From the NCBI RefSeq assembly GCF_036417845.1, contig NC_089981.1, forward strand, positions 8,697,501-8,761,500: a stretch of DNA of 64,000 nt. Direction: 5' to 3'. A program made the translations under genes and the position numbers. Source of the stretch: Apteryx mantelli. Its lineage: Eukaryota; Chordata; Aves; Apterygiformes; Apterygidae. The notes under the pieces were generated by a model. The model had not been told where the DNA came from, searched no databases, and was given only the letters and a program-made list of their open reading frames with translations. This document shows, piece after piece, positions 22,592-34,922 of the stretch; the first letter of the stretch is position 1; each line of letters begins with the position of its first letter.

Positions 22592-23608
22592 TCACCCTTG
22601 GAAGCTGATCAAATCTTCCTTGGAAGTCCTACTCTTTGTACCAAGGTTTTGATAAATTTTCCCCAAACAAAGTTCTCTTTCTAACAAGTCTGCTGAAGTT
22701 TCTCTAATATGACCTAAAACTCTCCTCAGAGCATCCTTCACCTCCTTATTCCTTAGGCTGTAGCTGATAAGATTCAGCACTGGAGTCGCCACTGTAGAGA
22801 ACAGAGAGGCCCATTTATCTCAGTCCAATGAGTAGCTGCATATTGGGCTACCGCACATAAAAATGGTGCTGCCATAAAACAAGAAGAGAGCTCTCAGATG
22901 GGAAGCAGAGGTGGAGAAGGCTTTGCATCTGCCCTTGGAGGAGTGGATCCTCAGGGTGATGGAGATGAGTTAGATGGAGGAGATGAGAATTGCCAGAGAT
23001 GTGGAGATACCACGAAACACACCAAAAATGTGAAGTACCGTCTCTTTGCTATAGGTGTCAGAGCATGAAAGCAGGATCCTGGGGGGATGTACCAGAAAAA
23101 ATGACCGATAACACCAAAGTCACAGAAAGAGAATGTGAAGGTGGAGATAGTTTGCGCAAGTGTGTGGACAAAGCCAGTGAAAGAGGAGATGATTACCATC
23201 TGTGCACAGGCTTTTGAGGACATGACAGTTGCATAAAGGAGAGGGTTACAGAGAGCCACATGCAGTCATATGCCATTACTGCCAGCAGGAGACACACAGC
23301 ACTAGCCATGAGGAGACAAGTGAATAGCTGTGCCACACAGGCACTGACTGAAGTGGCTCTCCTCACTGCTGAAGAGTTCACCAGCAACCTTGGGGAGATA
23401 GCTGAGGAGTAACAGAAATCCACAGAAGCCAAGTTACTGAGGGAAAGGTACACGGTGCATGAAGCCGGGGGATCAACCTTCATCTACATGATCCTTCCAA
23501 GATTCCCTATTAATGTGCTTAAAAAAAGCAGGTTACCTTCACCTCTTGGCTTTCTGTTAGTCCAGAGAGGATAAACTCAATGGCCACACAGTGATTCCTC
23601 TCAGGCAT
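22592..23608 (-). pseudogene. Olfactory receptor pseudogene (OR5/8-like), left-arm copy
   Basis: The minus strand starts with ATG at 23608 and a normal OR N-terminus (NHCVAIEFILSGLTESQ) but stops after 29 codons because TM1 has been deleted. OR sequence resumes at the TM1/TM2 loop (NLASVDFCYSS), continues through MAYD in TM3, and then shifts frame twice: TM4-TM5 is read in one frame (22951-23259) and TM7 with [14 protein letters not shown] in another (22592-22792). The DRY equivalent is changed (MAYDCM) and the conserved FCDIP of loop 2 reads FWYIP. It cannot encode a receptor. It is the inverted paralogue of the copy at 63229-64000 and shares the TM1 deletion with it. Confidence 0.88.
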
Positions 23609-23609
23609 G

Positions 23610-25284
23610 TTGCTAGCACACTCATATCATCTCCCAACAGGAATCTGGTTCAACACCTAGAAGTGATGGGAAGCTGGCAACACACAATTGATTGTCTCAG
23701 TAGCCACAAGGAAGTACGGCGCATTTTCATCATAGCTTCTGACTAGACTTCTTTAATTACGCATTGAAATGACTTGTGATACAAGGGAGTACTGTTCCTA
23801 TTTTTCAGGTGAGATAAGAAAGCGCAGAAAGACAAAATAATTTATTCAAAAGGCAGCAGCAGCACTGTGAAACACAAGTCCGAGTTTGGCACTACAATGG
23901 TTTTTGTGTGCCCTCTTTCTCCTTATTTAAGGAAAAAAGTCTGCTTTTCTTGAGGACATCTATGGAGCACTCTTCTCCCCTCACTCGTGGCCACGGTTGG
24001 GTGTACAGTATCATCCAAATGGCCCACTCCAAGGGCAATGGCCCGCTTGTTCCTGAAGATACATGGTCTTGACACTAGTTCAGACATCATTCTTCCTGTA
24101 TTGCAATCACCAATACATTTTTTGCCTACTAGCTAACTCCCCGGGCATTGGTAGCAGGGTAGTTAGAGCTCAGTATGGGCCACAAAGTCCATTAACAGGG
24201 CAAAGCAGCCCCTGTTCAGCCTTGCTGAAATAGGAATATAATGGTTAGGCTGCAGCTGTGCCAACTTGCTAAGACCTGCCTTAATTACATGGACCTCCAC
24301 CAGCCTGACCTTTGGGACTGCAACTTGTAAACATACAAATAACAAATCCACAACCTGGCAGAAGAAAGTAAGAGTTTCCTCTCTTGAATGAAAGGTGCCA
24401 AGCACTAAATGGCAACAGCAGCAGGAAAACCCAGCTTTGCATCTTCCCAAAGAGGAGGAGATACCACAAGATCCTCCAGGTTTGGCTGAGAAAGGATTTC
24501 TCATTTGCTTGCATCCCTGTTGCCAAGGAAAAGTGGCCATCTTCTGCTCAGGAATAAATTGGGAAGAGTCACCAAATGGAATACTTTCCATTTAGAGGGT
24601 GGAAAATCTCATGCTAAAAGGGAAGGAATCCTGAACAAGAAGGGAATCAGTCATCCCTGTAAAGGTTCTACCAGCTTCACCTCACATGAAAAATTATTGT
24701 TAATCTATTGGAGGTTACCAGCAACCTGGCTGACGCTCTCAAAGCAGAGTTCTTATCATGTGGGTGACTGAATGGAGGTTTCAGTTCTTGCTGAGGTCTG
24801 TTTCTAGCACAGGCTTCAAGGTATTGCATAGGTACAAAACTATTCTCTTACTGACCTGTTTCATCCAGAAAGACAAGAGTAAATACTGTGGATACCACGC
24901 CAGTTTATTCCCCCCTTGAGCCATATCTTCAGAAGTACTTGCCCATTTCAAGAAGCAGACAGCAGGATTAAAACCAGCCTATAATGGTTAGGTACACAGT
25001 TTAAGTGAGCAAAATGCTTACCCTGCTTAGATGCACAAAAGACCAGACTGCCTTTACACACTGAGTTATCTTTGCATAGCTGGCTGTTGTTTATCCCCAA
25101 CCTACCCAACCTTTTCTGCCCTAAAGCACAGCAAGTAGCCCAGTTAATTCTCAGAAAAGGGCTTCAATGAGCTTGCTATCAACAGGTTGCTCTCTTCCAT
25201 GGACTACTTGGGAAACTGAAGGAGGAAATTTCCCTCTCCTGCCCCAACGTGAGTGATCAAACACTGGATTAGGTGCAAATTTGT
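23610..25284. other. Arm sequence between OR pseudogene and old CR1 tail
   Basis: Shared with the right arm (about 61683-63227). The block 24163-24595 carries small open frames on both strands that are also open in the right arm, but they resemble no known protein and their preservation is no more than expected at about 5% divergence. Confidence 0.5.
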
Positions 25285-25426
25285 AGAATCTCCATCTGTG
25301 CTGACATTTAAAATTCAGCTGGATCGGGCCGGAGCAATCTGATCTGACTGAACCTGCTCTGAGGAGGAGGTTGGACTTGATGACCTCCAGAAATCCTTCC
25401 CAAACTAAATGACTCTATGATTCTAT
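25285..25426 (+). mobile_element. Old CR1 3' tail, present in both arms
   Basis: This is a worn CR1 LINE end, recognisable by GAGGTTGGACTTGATGACCTC and the closing TCTATGATTCTAT. The same fragment is at 61541-61682 in the right arm in opposite orientation, so it was in place before the duplication. Confidence 0.8.
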
Positions 25427-25554
25427 CTGCAGATTGAAAATGATCTTTTTGATCTCTAAAATGAAGAAATAGGCCTACCTTCCTTGCCTGAAGGTGCGAG
25501 ATATTTTATGCCGTATTGTTGCAGAAATAAACTCTTATTTCAAAAGCTACAAAC

Positions 25555-28056
25555 TTATGAGGCCTTCTACAGACAGCTGGAAGTAGCCTCACGATCCCAG
25601 GCCCTGGTTCTCATGGGGGACTTCAACTACCCTGAGATCTGCTGGAAAGACAGCACAGCTAGGCACAAACAGTCCCGGAGGTTCCTGCAGAGCATTGGTG
25701 ACAACTTCTTGACACAGGTGGTGGAGGAGCCAACAAGGAGAGGTGTGCTGCTGGACCTCGTACTAACAGACAAAGAAGGACTGGTGGAAGATGTGAAGGT
25801 CGGGGGCAGCCTTGGCTGCAGTGACCATGAGATGGTGGAGTTCAGGATCCTGCAAGGAGGCAGCAGGGCACTGAGTAGGATCGCAACCCTGGACTTGAGG
25901 AGAGCAAACTTTGGCCCCTTCAGGGACCTACTTGGAGGAATGCCATGGGTTAGGGTCCTAGAAGGAAGGGGTGTTCAAGAGAGCTGGTTAATATTCAAAC
26001 ATCACTTCCTCCAGGCTCAAGATCGGTGCATCCCTATGAGTAGGAAGTCAAGCAAAGGAGGTAGGAGACCTGCATGGATGAGCAAGGAGCTCCTGGCAAA
26101 ACTCAACCAGAAGGAGGAAGTCTACAGAGAGTGGAAAGGGGGACAGGCCACTTGGGAGGAATATAGAAACATTGTCAGAGTATGCAGGGATGTGATGAGG
26201 AAGGCTAAGGCCCATTTGGAATTAAATCTGGCAGAGGATGTCAAGGACAACAAGAAGGGCTTCTTCAAAGACATCAGCAGCAAGAGGAAGACTAGGGAAA
26301 ATGTGGGCCCTTTGCTGAATGGGGAGGGTGCCCTGGTGAGGAAGGATGCAGAGAAGGCAGAGTTACTGAATGCCGCCTTTGCTTCAGTCTTTCCTGCTCA
26401 GGCCAGCCCTCAGGAACCCCAGACGCTGGAGGCAAGAGAGAAAGTCTGGAGAAAGGAAGACTTTTCCTTGGTGGAGGAGGATCAGGTTAGAGATCATTTA
26501 AGCAAACTTGACACCCACAAATCCATGGGCCCCGATGGGATGCACCCACGAGTGCTGAGGGAGCTGGCGGATGGTATTGCTAAGCCACTCTCCATCCTCT
26601 TGGAAAGGTCATGGAGAACAGGAGAGGTGCCTGAAGACTGGAAGAAAGCCAGTGTCACCCCAGTCTTCCAAAAGGGCAAGAAGGAGGACTCAGGCAACTA
26701 CAGGCCAGTCAGCCTCACCTGCATCCCTGGAAAGGTGATGGAGCAGCTCATCCTGGAGGCCATCTCCAAGCATGTGGAGGACAAGAAAGTGATCAGGAGT
26801 AGTCAGCATGGCTTCGCCAAGGGGAAATCATGCCTAACCAATCTGATAGCCTTCTGTGATGGAATGACTGGCTGGGTAGATGAGGGGAGAGCAGTGGATG
26901 TTGTCTCCCTTGACTAGAGGAAGGCTTTCGACACTGTCTCCCATAATATCCTCATAGACAAGCTCAGGAAGTGTGGGTTAGATGAGTGGACAGTGAGGTG
27001 GACTGAGAGCTGGCTGAATGGAAGAGCTCAGAGGGTTGTGATCAGTGGCACAGAGTCTAGTTGAAGGCCTGTAGCTAGCGGTGTCCCCCAGGGGTCAGGA
27101 CTGGGTCCAGTCTTGTTCAACTTTTTCATCAATGACCTGGATGAAGGGACAGAGTGCACCCTCAGCAAGTTTGCTGAGGATACAAAACTGGGAGGAGTGG
27201 CGGATACACCAGAGGGCTGTGCTGCCATTCCGAGAGACCTGGAGAGGCTGGAGAGGTGGGTGGAGAGGAACCTCAAGAAGTTCAACAAAGGCAAGTGCAG
27301 GGTCCTGCACCTGGGGAGGAATAACCCCATGCACCAGGACAGGTTGGGGGGCTGACCTGCTGGAAAGCAGCTCTGCGGAGAAGGACCTGGGAGTGCTGGT
27401 GGACACCAAGTTAAGCATGAGGCAGCAATGTGCCCTTGTGGCCAAGAAGGCCAATGGTATCCTGGGGTGCATCAGGAAGAGTGTTGCCAGCAGGTCGAGG
27501 GAGGTGATCCTCCCCCTCTCCTCAGCCCTGCTGAGGCCACATCTGGAGTACTGCGTCCAGTTCTGGGCTCCCCAGTACAAGAGGGATGTGGCACTACTGG
27601 AGCAAGTGCAGCGAAGGGCTACAAAAATGATTAGGGGATTGGAGCATCTCTCTTATGAGGAAAGGCTGAGAGAGCTGGGCCTGTTTAGCTTGGAGAAGAG
27701 AAGGCTGAGAGGAGATCTTATCAATGTGTACAAGTATCTGAAGGGAGGGTGTAGAGAAGATGGGACCAAACTCTTTGCAGTGGTGCCGAGTGACAGGACG
27801 CGAGGCAACGGGCACAAACTGAAACACAGACGCTTCCATCTGAACATGAGGAAAGACTTCTTCACTGTGAGGGTGACAGAGCACTGGAACAGGTTGCCCA
27901 GAGAGGCTGTGGAGTCTGCTTCTCTGGAGATATTCAAAACCCGCCTGGACGCGATCTTGGGCAACTGCTGTAGGTGACCCTGCTTGGGCAGGGGGTTGGA
28001 CTAGATGATCTCCAGAGGTCCCTTCCAACCTCAACCATTCTGTGATTCTGTGAAAC
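25555..28056 (+). mobile_element. 5'-truncated CR1 LINE, inserted only in the left arm
   Basis: A 2.5-kb CR1 non-LTR retrotransposon carries the 3' part of ORF2 and the complete avian-type 3' UTR: GGTTGGACTAGATGATCTCC, then CTTCCAACCTCAACCATTC and two TTCTGTGA units. The right arm has the uninterrupted site, reading AAAGCTACAAAC joined directly to ATTTCATGTACC. A short AAAC is found on both sides of the insert (25551-25554 and 28053-28056), either a target duplication or overlap. The element therefore inserted after the duplication. It is truncated at the 5' end, as most CR1 copies are. Confidence 0.93.
25558..27977 (+). pseudogene. CR1 ORF2 (endonuclease C-terminus, reverse transcriptase), inactivated
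   Basis: The coding part starts inside the apurinic-like endonuclease domain (LMGDFNYPEICW, then CSDHEMVEFRIL), runs through the linker and into the reverse transcriptase (GPDGMHPRVLRELAD, KKEDSGNYRPVSLT, KAFDTVSHN, GVPQGS-type motif, IND, then FAEDTKLGG). Inactivating changes are a TAG at 26915-26917 just before KAFDT, a second in-frame stop at about 27061-27063, and a frameshift near 27350 before the C-terminal LGVLVDTKL...[11 protein letters not shown] part, which ends at 27977. The usual FADD catalytic motif reads FAED, so an active-site aspartate is also lost. This copy cannot supply its own reverse transcriptase. Confidence 0.9.
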
Positions 28057-31000
28057 ATTTCATGTACCTTCATAATAGCGAGTTGTTTCCTGTTCACTAC
28101 AAAGACATCTTACTGAAACAAATCAGAAGATTTATCTAAATAGAAAAACTTTAGGACTTCAAACTTGCAGTAGAGCCCCTCCCTGCTCCAGATAAATGCC
28201 CAGATAAATGTTCTTTGCTTCGATGTTTGCAGAACTCTGCAATTCGGTACTGCCTTTAGAGCAACAGCTCATTCTTTTCCCTATATGTTGCAGCTGACCT
28301 GCAGTCTGGGCGTTGTGAAACATTAGTGGAGCGACACGCTGAGAAACAACTTCAATATGAAATGTGATATTCTAACACTCAGCTTGCCGCTTTGGAATTC
28401 TTTCTTCAGAAAAATGGTGTTACTGAAGTACTTGGTGTACTTATGACTCTCGATGCAGTTTAATGTCTGTAAATTAGATCTCCTGCAAGACACCAGGCCT
28501 TAATCAGGAGTCTCAGCAGATGCACTCTAATGAAGAATCTTTCTGTGAATTAATCTCCCCTACCCTTGGTTAGGGGTCTTGTCAACATCTATTCTAGGCT
28601 CCCCCTATAGACAAAGGAAGCAATATCACCTTCAAAGGACAATTCACCCCATCTTCAGATAAGTGTGATAAGCAGAAGGAATCATCCTCTAAGGGTGTCT
28701 TTGTTGTCATTGATCATAGGACATGCCCATCTCATTCCCTGCCCTTACTACTTTTTACTAGTGAAACTGATGACATAAGTGTCCTAGCAAATTCAGTGAA
28801 CCCTGGTCTGTCCTTATCAACTCACAAACAAAGCTTAACAAAGCTTTAGACTGCAAACTTTAATACAAATTTTTTTAATAATAACAAGACCATATTCATG
28901 TAAATAGCAGTACAGTGTAAGATATCAGAGGAATCAGTTCTGCTTATCTGACTCTGAAGAGCTGCAGTGCAACTCTGTGGAGTTTAAGTATGCCATCTGA
29001 ATGTGAATCCATCTCTGTTACTAATTATGATCAAACTTGATAATTCTTCTTCTCATTAAAATGCACAGTCCTGATACACAGTTAGCTGGTTTTTCCACAG
29101 AAGACTCCTGTTGTCTCTGATAACACATCTACCCTTGGACTCGTGCCCTTTGTTAGATAACCTCTTTGGCTCATGGACCATCTAGTTTCAGGCAGCCTGC
29201 TCATCTGTGGAGCAGATATTTTGCTGTGATAACCTGTTCATGTGTGGACCATCCAGGCTCAGATTATGTGTCCATCCATCGGGGTAGATTTTTCTTCAAA
29301 TGCAGATAGAAAATTCTTCAAGTAGGTAATCGCTGGTGATTTGCTTAGAGTTCTGGTGCCTCTGCCTTAACACTGCCTTTGCGTTTCCACCTAATCCCAC
29401 ATATAATTTTCTTGTAAGGTCCTTGAACAATTAACTCTTTTGAAGAAAAGAAAAATAATGGTCTATTGGAAGATGTTGACATAGATATCATGCTTTAGTA
29501 AACAGTTTGCCATTAACCTCTCTCTGTTCTTGCAATATCACTGGACACTTATTGAAATTACTTTACGATAAGGTGATGAAGACAGCTGTTCTGGGAAGCT
29601 GAGGAGCCTTTGAGACATACGAACAAAGACCCTTCCCCTGATTCTGGCAGGAGTTTAAGGACATCTCTACCTGCCAGAAAAGCTAGCTTACTTGTGCTAC
29701 TTCGAGGGCTTAGAGGTTGTTTGACAAACTGTTGGCCTTCAGAGCAGAGAGCTGAATTGGGTTACTCAGCTGAAGAGTGATCTGCTCTGACTGTCCCTAG
29801 CAGCGAAAGTCATCAGTGGGGCTTAGGCAGGCAGAAATGTCCCAGGTAACGCAGCCTTGGTTAGACTGTGCTTACAGTGGCTGCTCGTGTTGTGGAGTGG
29901 GGGCGACTCCTGGGACAATGAATGTGCAGTGCCATGTGTAAGATGATGAGTGAGGGAAGCTCGTCTCTTTGGGCTGCACCATGAGGTCTGCAATGTATTT
30001 GCATTGGACCGAGTCCTCTTCCGGACTGCATTAGACTGGCAATGTAATGGCTTCCGGAGTTCTCGTCTAGACTATGTGAAAGCCGTGGTGTTCAGGAGAT
30101 AGCTGGGTTAAAAGTGGATCAACAGGTATTGCTTGTCTGGGTTATTTAGTTTTCTTTGCTGTAGTCCTCTCTCACAGTTTAGTCAGGAATATCTGAAACA
30201 TCCACAGTATTCTAGGAAGCATGAAAATGTTTGCTTGCAGAAAATTTGTACTTCTAGATGCTGCCAGAGTTGCTCTGGGAACTGACTGCTTATTGCTTAA
30301 TGACACCTGTCAGTCTTAATGATAAAGCTATGGCTATGGAAGAGTGGAACATATTTCTTCCTCAGACACTACATTTACACATTAAGGGGTCTAAGTGGTT
30401 CAGGATGGGCAGAATGGGTTGCTCTGAGTGATGACCCCCAGTGAGAGGGAGTGTAGCTTTTTATGGGACCTTTACTTGCAGTCCTTCCTAAGGATAGGGA
30501 AAAATCGTCTTACACCCATTTGTCTAATAACTCTGTGTGTTGAGGCAGTGTTATAGCAGGTTACGTTTCCTTCTCTGTGCTACTTCCATGGCCAAAGCAG
30601 CTGAGACTGAAGTCTTTCCCTACTGAAGCCAGTGGCTTTTTGTTCTCTACGAGCCAGCTCCCTGAGTCAGATGGAATGTGATCCAAAACCAGAACTCAGG
30701 GCAGCATTAAGCTGCATTAACGGGGACTTGAAATAATTCCATAAACCTGAGCTGGTCACTCTACACTCTTCCTGTAACTCATAGATATAAATATAGACCT
30801 TTCAGGGGAGACAGAGACAGGTGTGATCAATCTCTCTTCCAAAACTATGGAGGCAAGCAGACTTTTATTTGCCTTCATGAGCTATAGAAAGAGCCTACAA
30901 GTTTGGTTTATGCTTTGGCAGCTCATTAACAGAAGTCTAAACTTAAGTAAGATGAATCCCAGCCTCAGCATTTGTAAAAAATTCTTCTGTGTGCACATTT

Positions 31001-31500
31001 TTAGCCTGCGATGAATGTGAATTGGTTCAAGGATATTCACCCACAACAAAAGAGGGTAGGCTGTCCCTCAGGACCACCTGCTGTGTGGTGACTTTGTTCT
31101 TGCATGGAAGACTCGAGTCGCCCACATCACTAATACTGTAAACAGTCTAAGGTGCCTGATGAATGTGACCCACTATTGCTAAAAGGTTAATGATCACCTT
31201 CAGACTGTGAGTCAGGAAAAAAAAGACTACAAGGATGTATGAGGTAAGGGAATGGAAACAGAACGTGGAGGCGATACTGCTGAACCGGTACTAGTTAGAA
31301 ACAGTTGAAAACAAAGCTGGGATATCTTCAAGGCATCAAACTTGAAAGTAAAAACTTAGGTGAAAATAATCGCCTTCAAAAGTGTCACAATTGTACTTTC
31401 TCACAGTAAAGCTGTAGCTCTTGCTATTACAGAAAAGTTTTTAATATTTAATATTTATTTTTAATATTTAATATTACTACTGTTTTCAGGGTCTGAGGGC
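28057..31500. other. Non-coding left-arm sequence
   Basis: Shared with the right arm (about 57715-61440) in inverse orientation. The only repeated open frame (30823-31014, 63 codons, also open at 58148-58339) matches no family I know. At 31438-31478 a short AT-rich tract of TTTAATATT units stands where the right arm has a 1.5-kb OR-containing block. Confidence 0.5.
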
Positions 31501-31985
31501 ACTAATAGGCCTTAATGGGCCTGATCATCCTCGCCTGAGGCAGCCACTGGCACCTCCTGCCCATGGGCCCAGGAGCCCCATTTAAGCTCAACCCTGGGCC
31601 TTCAGTTTCTGTCTGAGCTGCCCTAGAGGAGCACTGATCTCCAGCTCAGCTCAGCTCAGCTCAGCGTGCAGACTCCATTGCTCTGGACCCTGCCCTGTGG
31701 GCTGACTTCCCAGCTTGACCCTGCACCTATCTTGTCACTTTGGGCCTGCCAGTAGGCACTGGACTCTCTCTGTCCCTGGTTACCCTCACCAGGCCTGATC
31801 CTGGCTCTGACCCGCAGGCTGACTTCTCAGCTTGACCTCATACCTGCTTCATCACCATGAACTCTCCTGGTCATCTGGACTCTTGGTTGAACTCGGCTAC
31901 CACCTCTAGGTCTTCTCTGCCCACCTGGCTCAGGGCCAGAGGGACAGGCCCTGGCTGCAGCCTCCTGAGCTTATCATTCTACACA
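31501..31985. repeat. GC-rich tract with 117-bp imperfect repeat and CAGCT run (left arm)
   Basis: The motif GGCTGACTTC[C/T]CAGCTTGACC occurs at about 31700 and again 117 bases later at about 31817. A CAGCT/CTCAG pentamer run (about 31643-31665) is longer here than in the right arm (about 56028-56040). The matching tract in the right arm is 55720-56190. Origin unknown; it may be a fragment of an old element. Confidence 0.5.
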
Positions 31986-33068
31986 TCCTGAATAGGGAAA
32001 AGGAAGGAAAAAATGGGCACTTCTATGGCATAACTCATCTCATCCTGTAGCAGATGTCTAAGATACTCACATGAACCATTCTGTAAAAACACCTGTTACT
32101 TTTTTTTTCCTCCCCCTCCCTATTGAGAAGAAACTAAGATGGAAGACAGTAACAAAGGCATGCTTAAAGGTATATCTCTAGGTGAGATGAATTCCATAAG
32201 CAGGCATATGCATGTAGAGCTACTCCAGATTTATTACAAATAAACCAACTATTCCTTCACTGCCATATTTATAACTGTGATACTAATATATATATTTTTT
32301 TTATTCAGAAAAAGATATAAAAGTCTGCTGGTTGGATTCCAACTCTTTCCAGCCAACTTTGATGGCATTCTACTAGACAAATGTCTGATAGAATACACTC
32401 TTTGATTAATTCTGCTCATTCCTGCACCAAACCAAGCTCCATTCACACTCATAACAAACTGACTGTCTGACTAGTAGGTACATGGACGTATGAATTCCTG
32501 AGCTGACTTTTGAAGGTGTGCAGGATATACAGAGTTACCTGTGAAGACAGAAATGGATGGTCAGCATCTCTGGGGAAATTAAGGTTTCAAATGCATTTGT
32601 CTGCCTGGGATTACAATGATATTCCAGAGTAGATGTCAGCTGCACTTAAACTCCACGACTATGAAAAGAGTTAAATTCATATCCATTTTCACTTATCATG
32701 TCTTTATTAAACCAAAGGTAAGTAACTGCGATTTGTTTGCACGGAACAATACATCACTACAATCTGCTGCTGCTGTATCAATTCTATCAATGAATTGGAC
32801 ATACAAGCCACAAAGAACACGTGTGAAAATGAGGCTATTCTAGGATTCCTAGACTGTAACCTTCCAGTTCCACATTGTCCTGAAATGATGTTTTGCTAAA
32901 TTTCAGTCTACTTTTAAATATAAACAGACTTTATCTCTGTTATTTCTGTTTTGTATATCAGAGATGGTCTCTTTCCAAAATGTTGAGAAGATTTGGATTT
33001 ATTCCACTCTTGGTAATACCCAGCACTCTGAAAAAGAAGGAGATCTGAACAGGCTTTTATCTATCTGG

Positions 33069-34922
33069 GCAGGTGGCTCTCCATGACCCGAGGTTACACT
33101 AATAGGATAAAAACACGAGAAACTGCTGGACATTACAGAGAGTGAAAGAGGCTTGTCAGGAACTCCCCACGGGTGAAGGATATTGAAAGACAGTGAAATA
33201 GGATTGCTGTTTTAGCAAAGTTGCTCAGGAAGGCTAGAGTTACCAACATAATCATATAAATAGCAAATACAGGTGTGAAACGAGCAAAACAGGAGTCAAA
33301 AGGGAAAGCATAGTTGGGAGGGGAAGAGAGGAAAGAGAAATATAAGCTAATGACATTAGGGCTGTTTGTGGGTACCTGTTGATTAGTCCTGAATCTGATC
33401 AACACAGCCTGGAACAGGACAATAAACTTGTATTTCTGACCATACCACAGGTGTCAAAGTTGCTTCTGCAGTCAAGGAAACCTGCACTGTTTCTCCTAAC
33501 ATCAATGAAGGGGTCACCCCGGAGGGCGCAGAGGATTTCTGCAACATCTCAGGGAATATACATCCAACGTAGAGGGAAAGGAGAGAGATTCCATGACTAA
33601 TCCCTAAAACCACAAATTAATATGCTTCATATTCATACTCATAGGGTGAGGTAGGAAAGGGCATGTGGGTGGCAATCACAGCTGTTGCTCCTATATAAAT
33701 GCCATTGTTAGCCACATCTGTGTTTTTTTCTGTAAAGGAGAAGAGTGGGAATTGTCTCTAGTTGCTGAAAGCAAAGGTCTGTGGCAGTCCACCTGGCATG
33801 TGTATTGCCTAAAGAATTCTTTAGCTTGGAAGTTATCCTTGGTAAGGTAGTGTTGTGACCAAAAAGCTTAGATGCCCTGAATGCCTAACTCGTAGTGCTT
33901 CTAGCTTTTAAAATTTTATCAAGAGGTCTTACTTGGTTAGACTTGTTCTTTTTCAGTCTGTCTAGGGGTGTCCTGCTCTTGCTGATTTCCTTCAACTGTA
34001 GCATGCTTTTTATTTTTTGAAGTGGAGATCTACAGGGTTGTGAAATTGTGGACTAGTTTATGTTGGATGAGTTCTCTGCAGGTCTCCTAATTTAGTCTTT
34101 TGCTCAAAGTAGGCCTAATTAGATTAAGACATTAAGGGTCTTATCCAGCTGGTTTTTCCCTGTCTCCAAGTATGAAGATATCACAGTCTCTCTAGGCTTC
34201 TGTCCCAGTGTTTTGTCACCCTCTGGATGAAAAATGTTTTCTTTGTTGAAAAACTTGTTTGCATTGGAATTTTTCATCTTGTAAGCACCATGTGTAAACA
34301 GTGAGGGGGGAAGCTAGTCTATTTAGTCTATGCCATGAGGCCTGGGCTATCTTTTAATAAGTCCTCTTCCAGACTGCCTTCAGGGGGCTATGTATGAAAG
34401 TGGGACCTCTCATTTCTGTTTCTCTGTGTGTCTAGTCCCCATGTACTGAGTTCAAGGGAAAAAGTCTGTATGTAGGTGACAGAGCAGAAATATTCAGTAC
34501 TACTACGCTTGCTAACATGCGTGCTATTTCCAGCCTGCCTTCCCCCCCCATGTCTGATATGGGGAAAGAACTCCTCCTGCAAGGTACTGGGGAATTCAAT
34601 AAATGCTTGTTACTTAAATTACTGCTTGCCTTGGTCAGTGAGGAACAGGACAATGAAGCTGAACCAGGTGTCTGGGTTACATAGCCCATGTCTTTTCTCT
34701 AGTCTTCTCTCCTCACTCAAGCTAGGAGAGAATATCTATGAGGCCTGATTCTTAGGCTTCCTTGAGTCCACATGCTGCATAATGCATGTATGTGATCTAT
34801 TTGCTCTGTGGTGTGGTTTTCTTTTTTTTCTTTTTCTTTTTTTCCCTCCAGGTGACTATTCCTATATCAGGACATAGGAACTGTCTCCCGAAGTCTGTGC
34901 CCATCTCATAGCACTACCACCA
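33069..34922. other. Start of the spacer: non-coding
   Basis: Sequence here has no counterpart next to the inner edge of the right arm. No gene is recognised. A CT-rich tract (about 34812-34854) precedes the TRIM first exon. Confidence 0.5.

Larger units (their letters stand above)
22839..33068 (+). repeat. Left arm of a large inverted duplication
   Basis: This segment matches the reverse complement of 54639-64000 almost throughout. Anchor pairs that I could match directly are 33068/54639 (inner edge), 30823-31014/58148-58339, 24395-24595/62240-62452, the OR start codons 23608/63229, and 22839/64000 (window end). Two by-eye comparisons (about 200 bases at 30181-30380 and about 310 bases at 32331-32640) gave roughly 5% differences. 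Relative to the right arm, it has gained a 2.5-kb CR1 at 25555-28056 and lacks a 1.5-kb block. The outer boundary is unknown and may lie further left. Confidence 0.93.

Noticed and set aside
24163..24595. Small open frames conserved in the right arm (62240-62673)
   Set aside because: Conservation is fully explained by the recent duplication; both strands are open and neither product is recognisable.
27081..27580. Open frames on the minus strand within the CR1
   Set aside because: Shadows of the CR1 ORF2 coding sequence on the plus strand.
30823..31014. 63-codon frame nearly identical to 58148-58339
   Set aside because: Same reason: duplicated non-coding DNA at about 95% identity often keeps short frames open.
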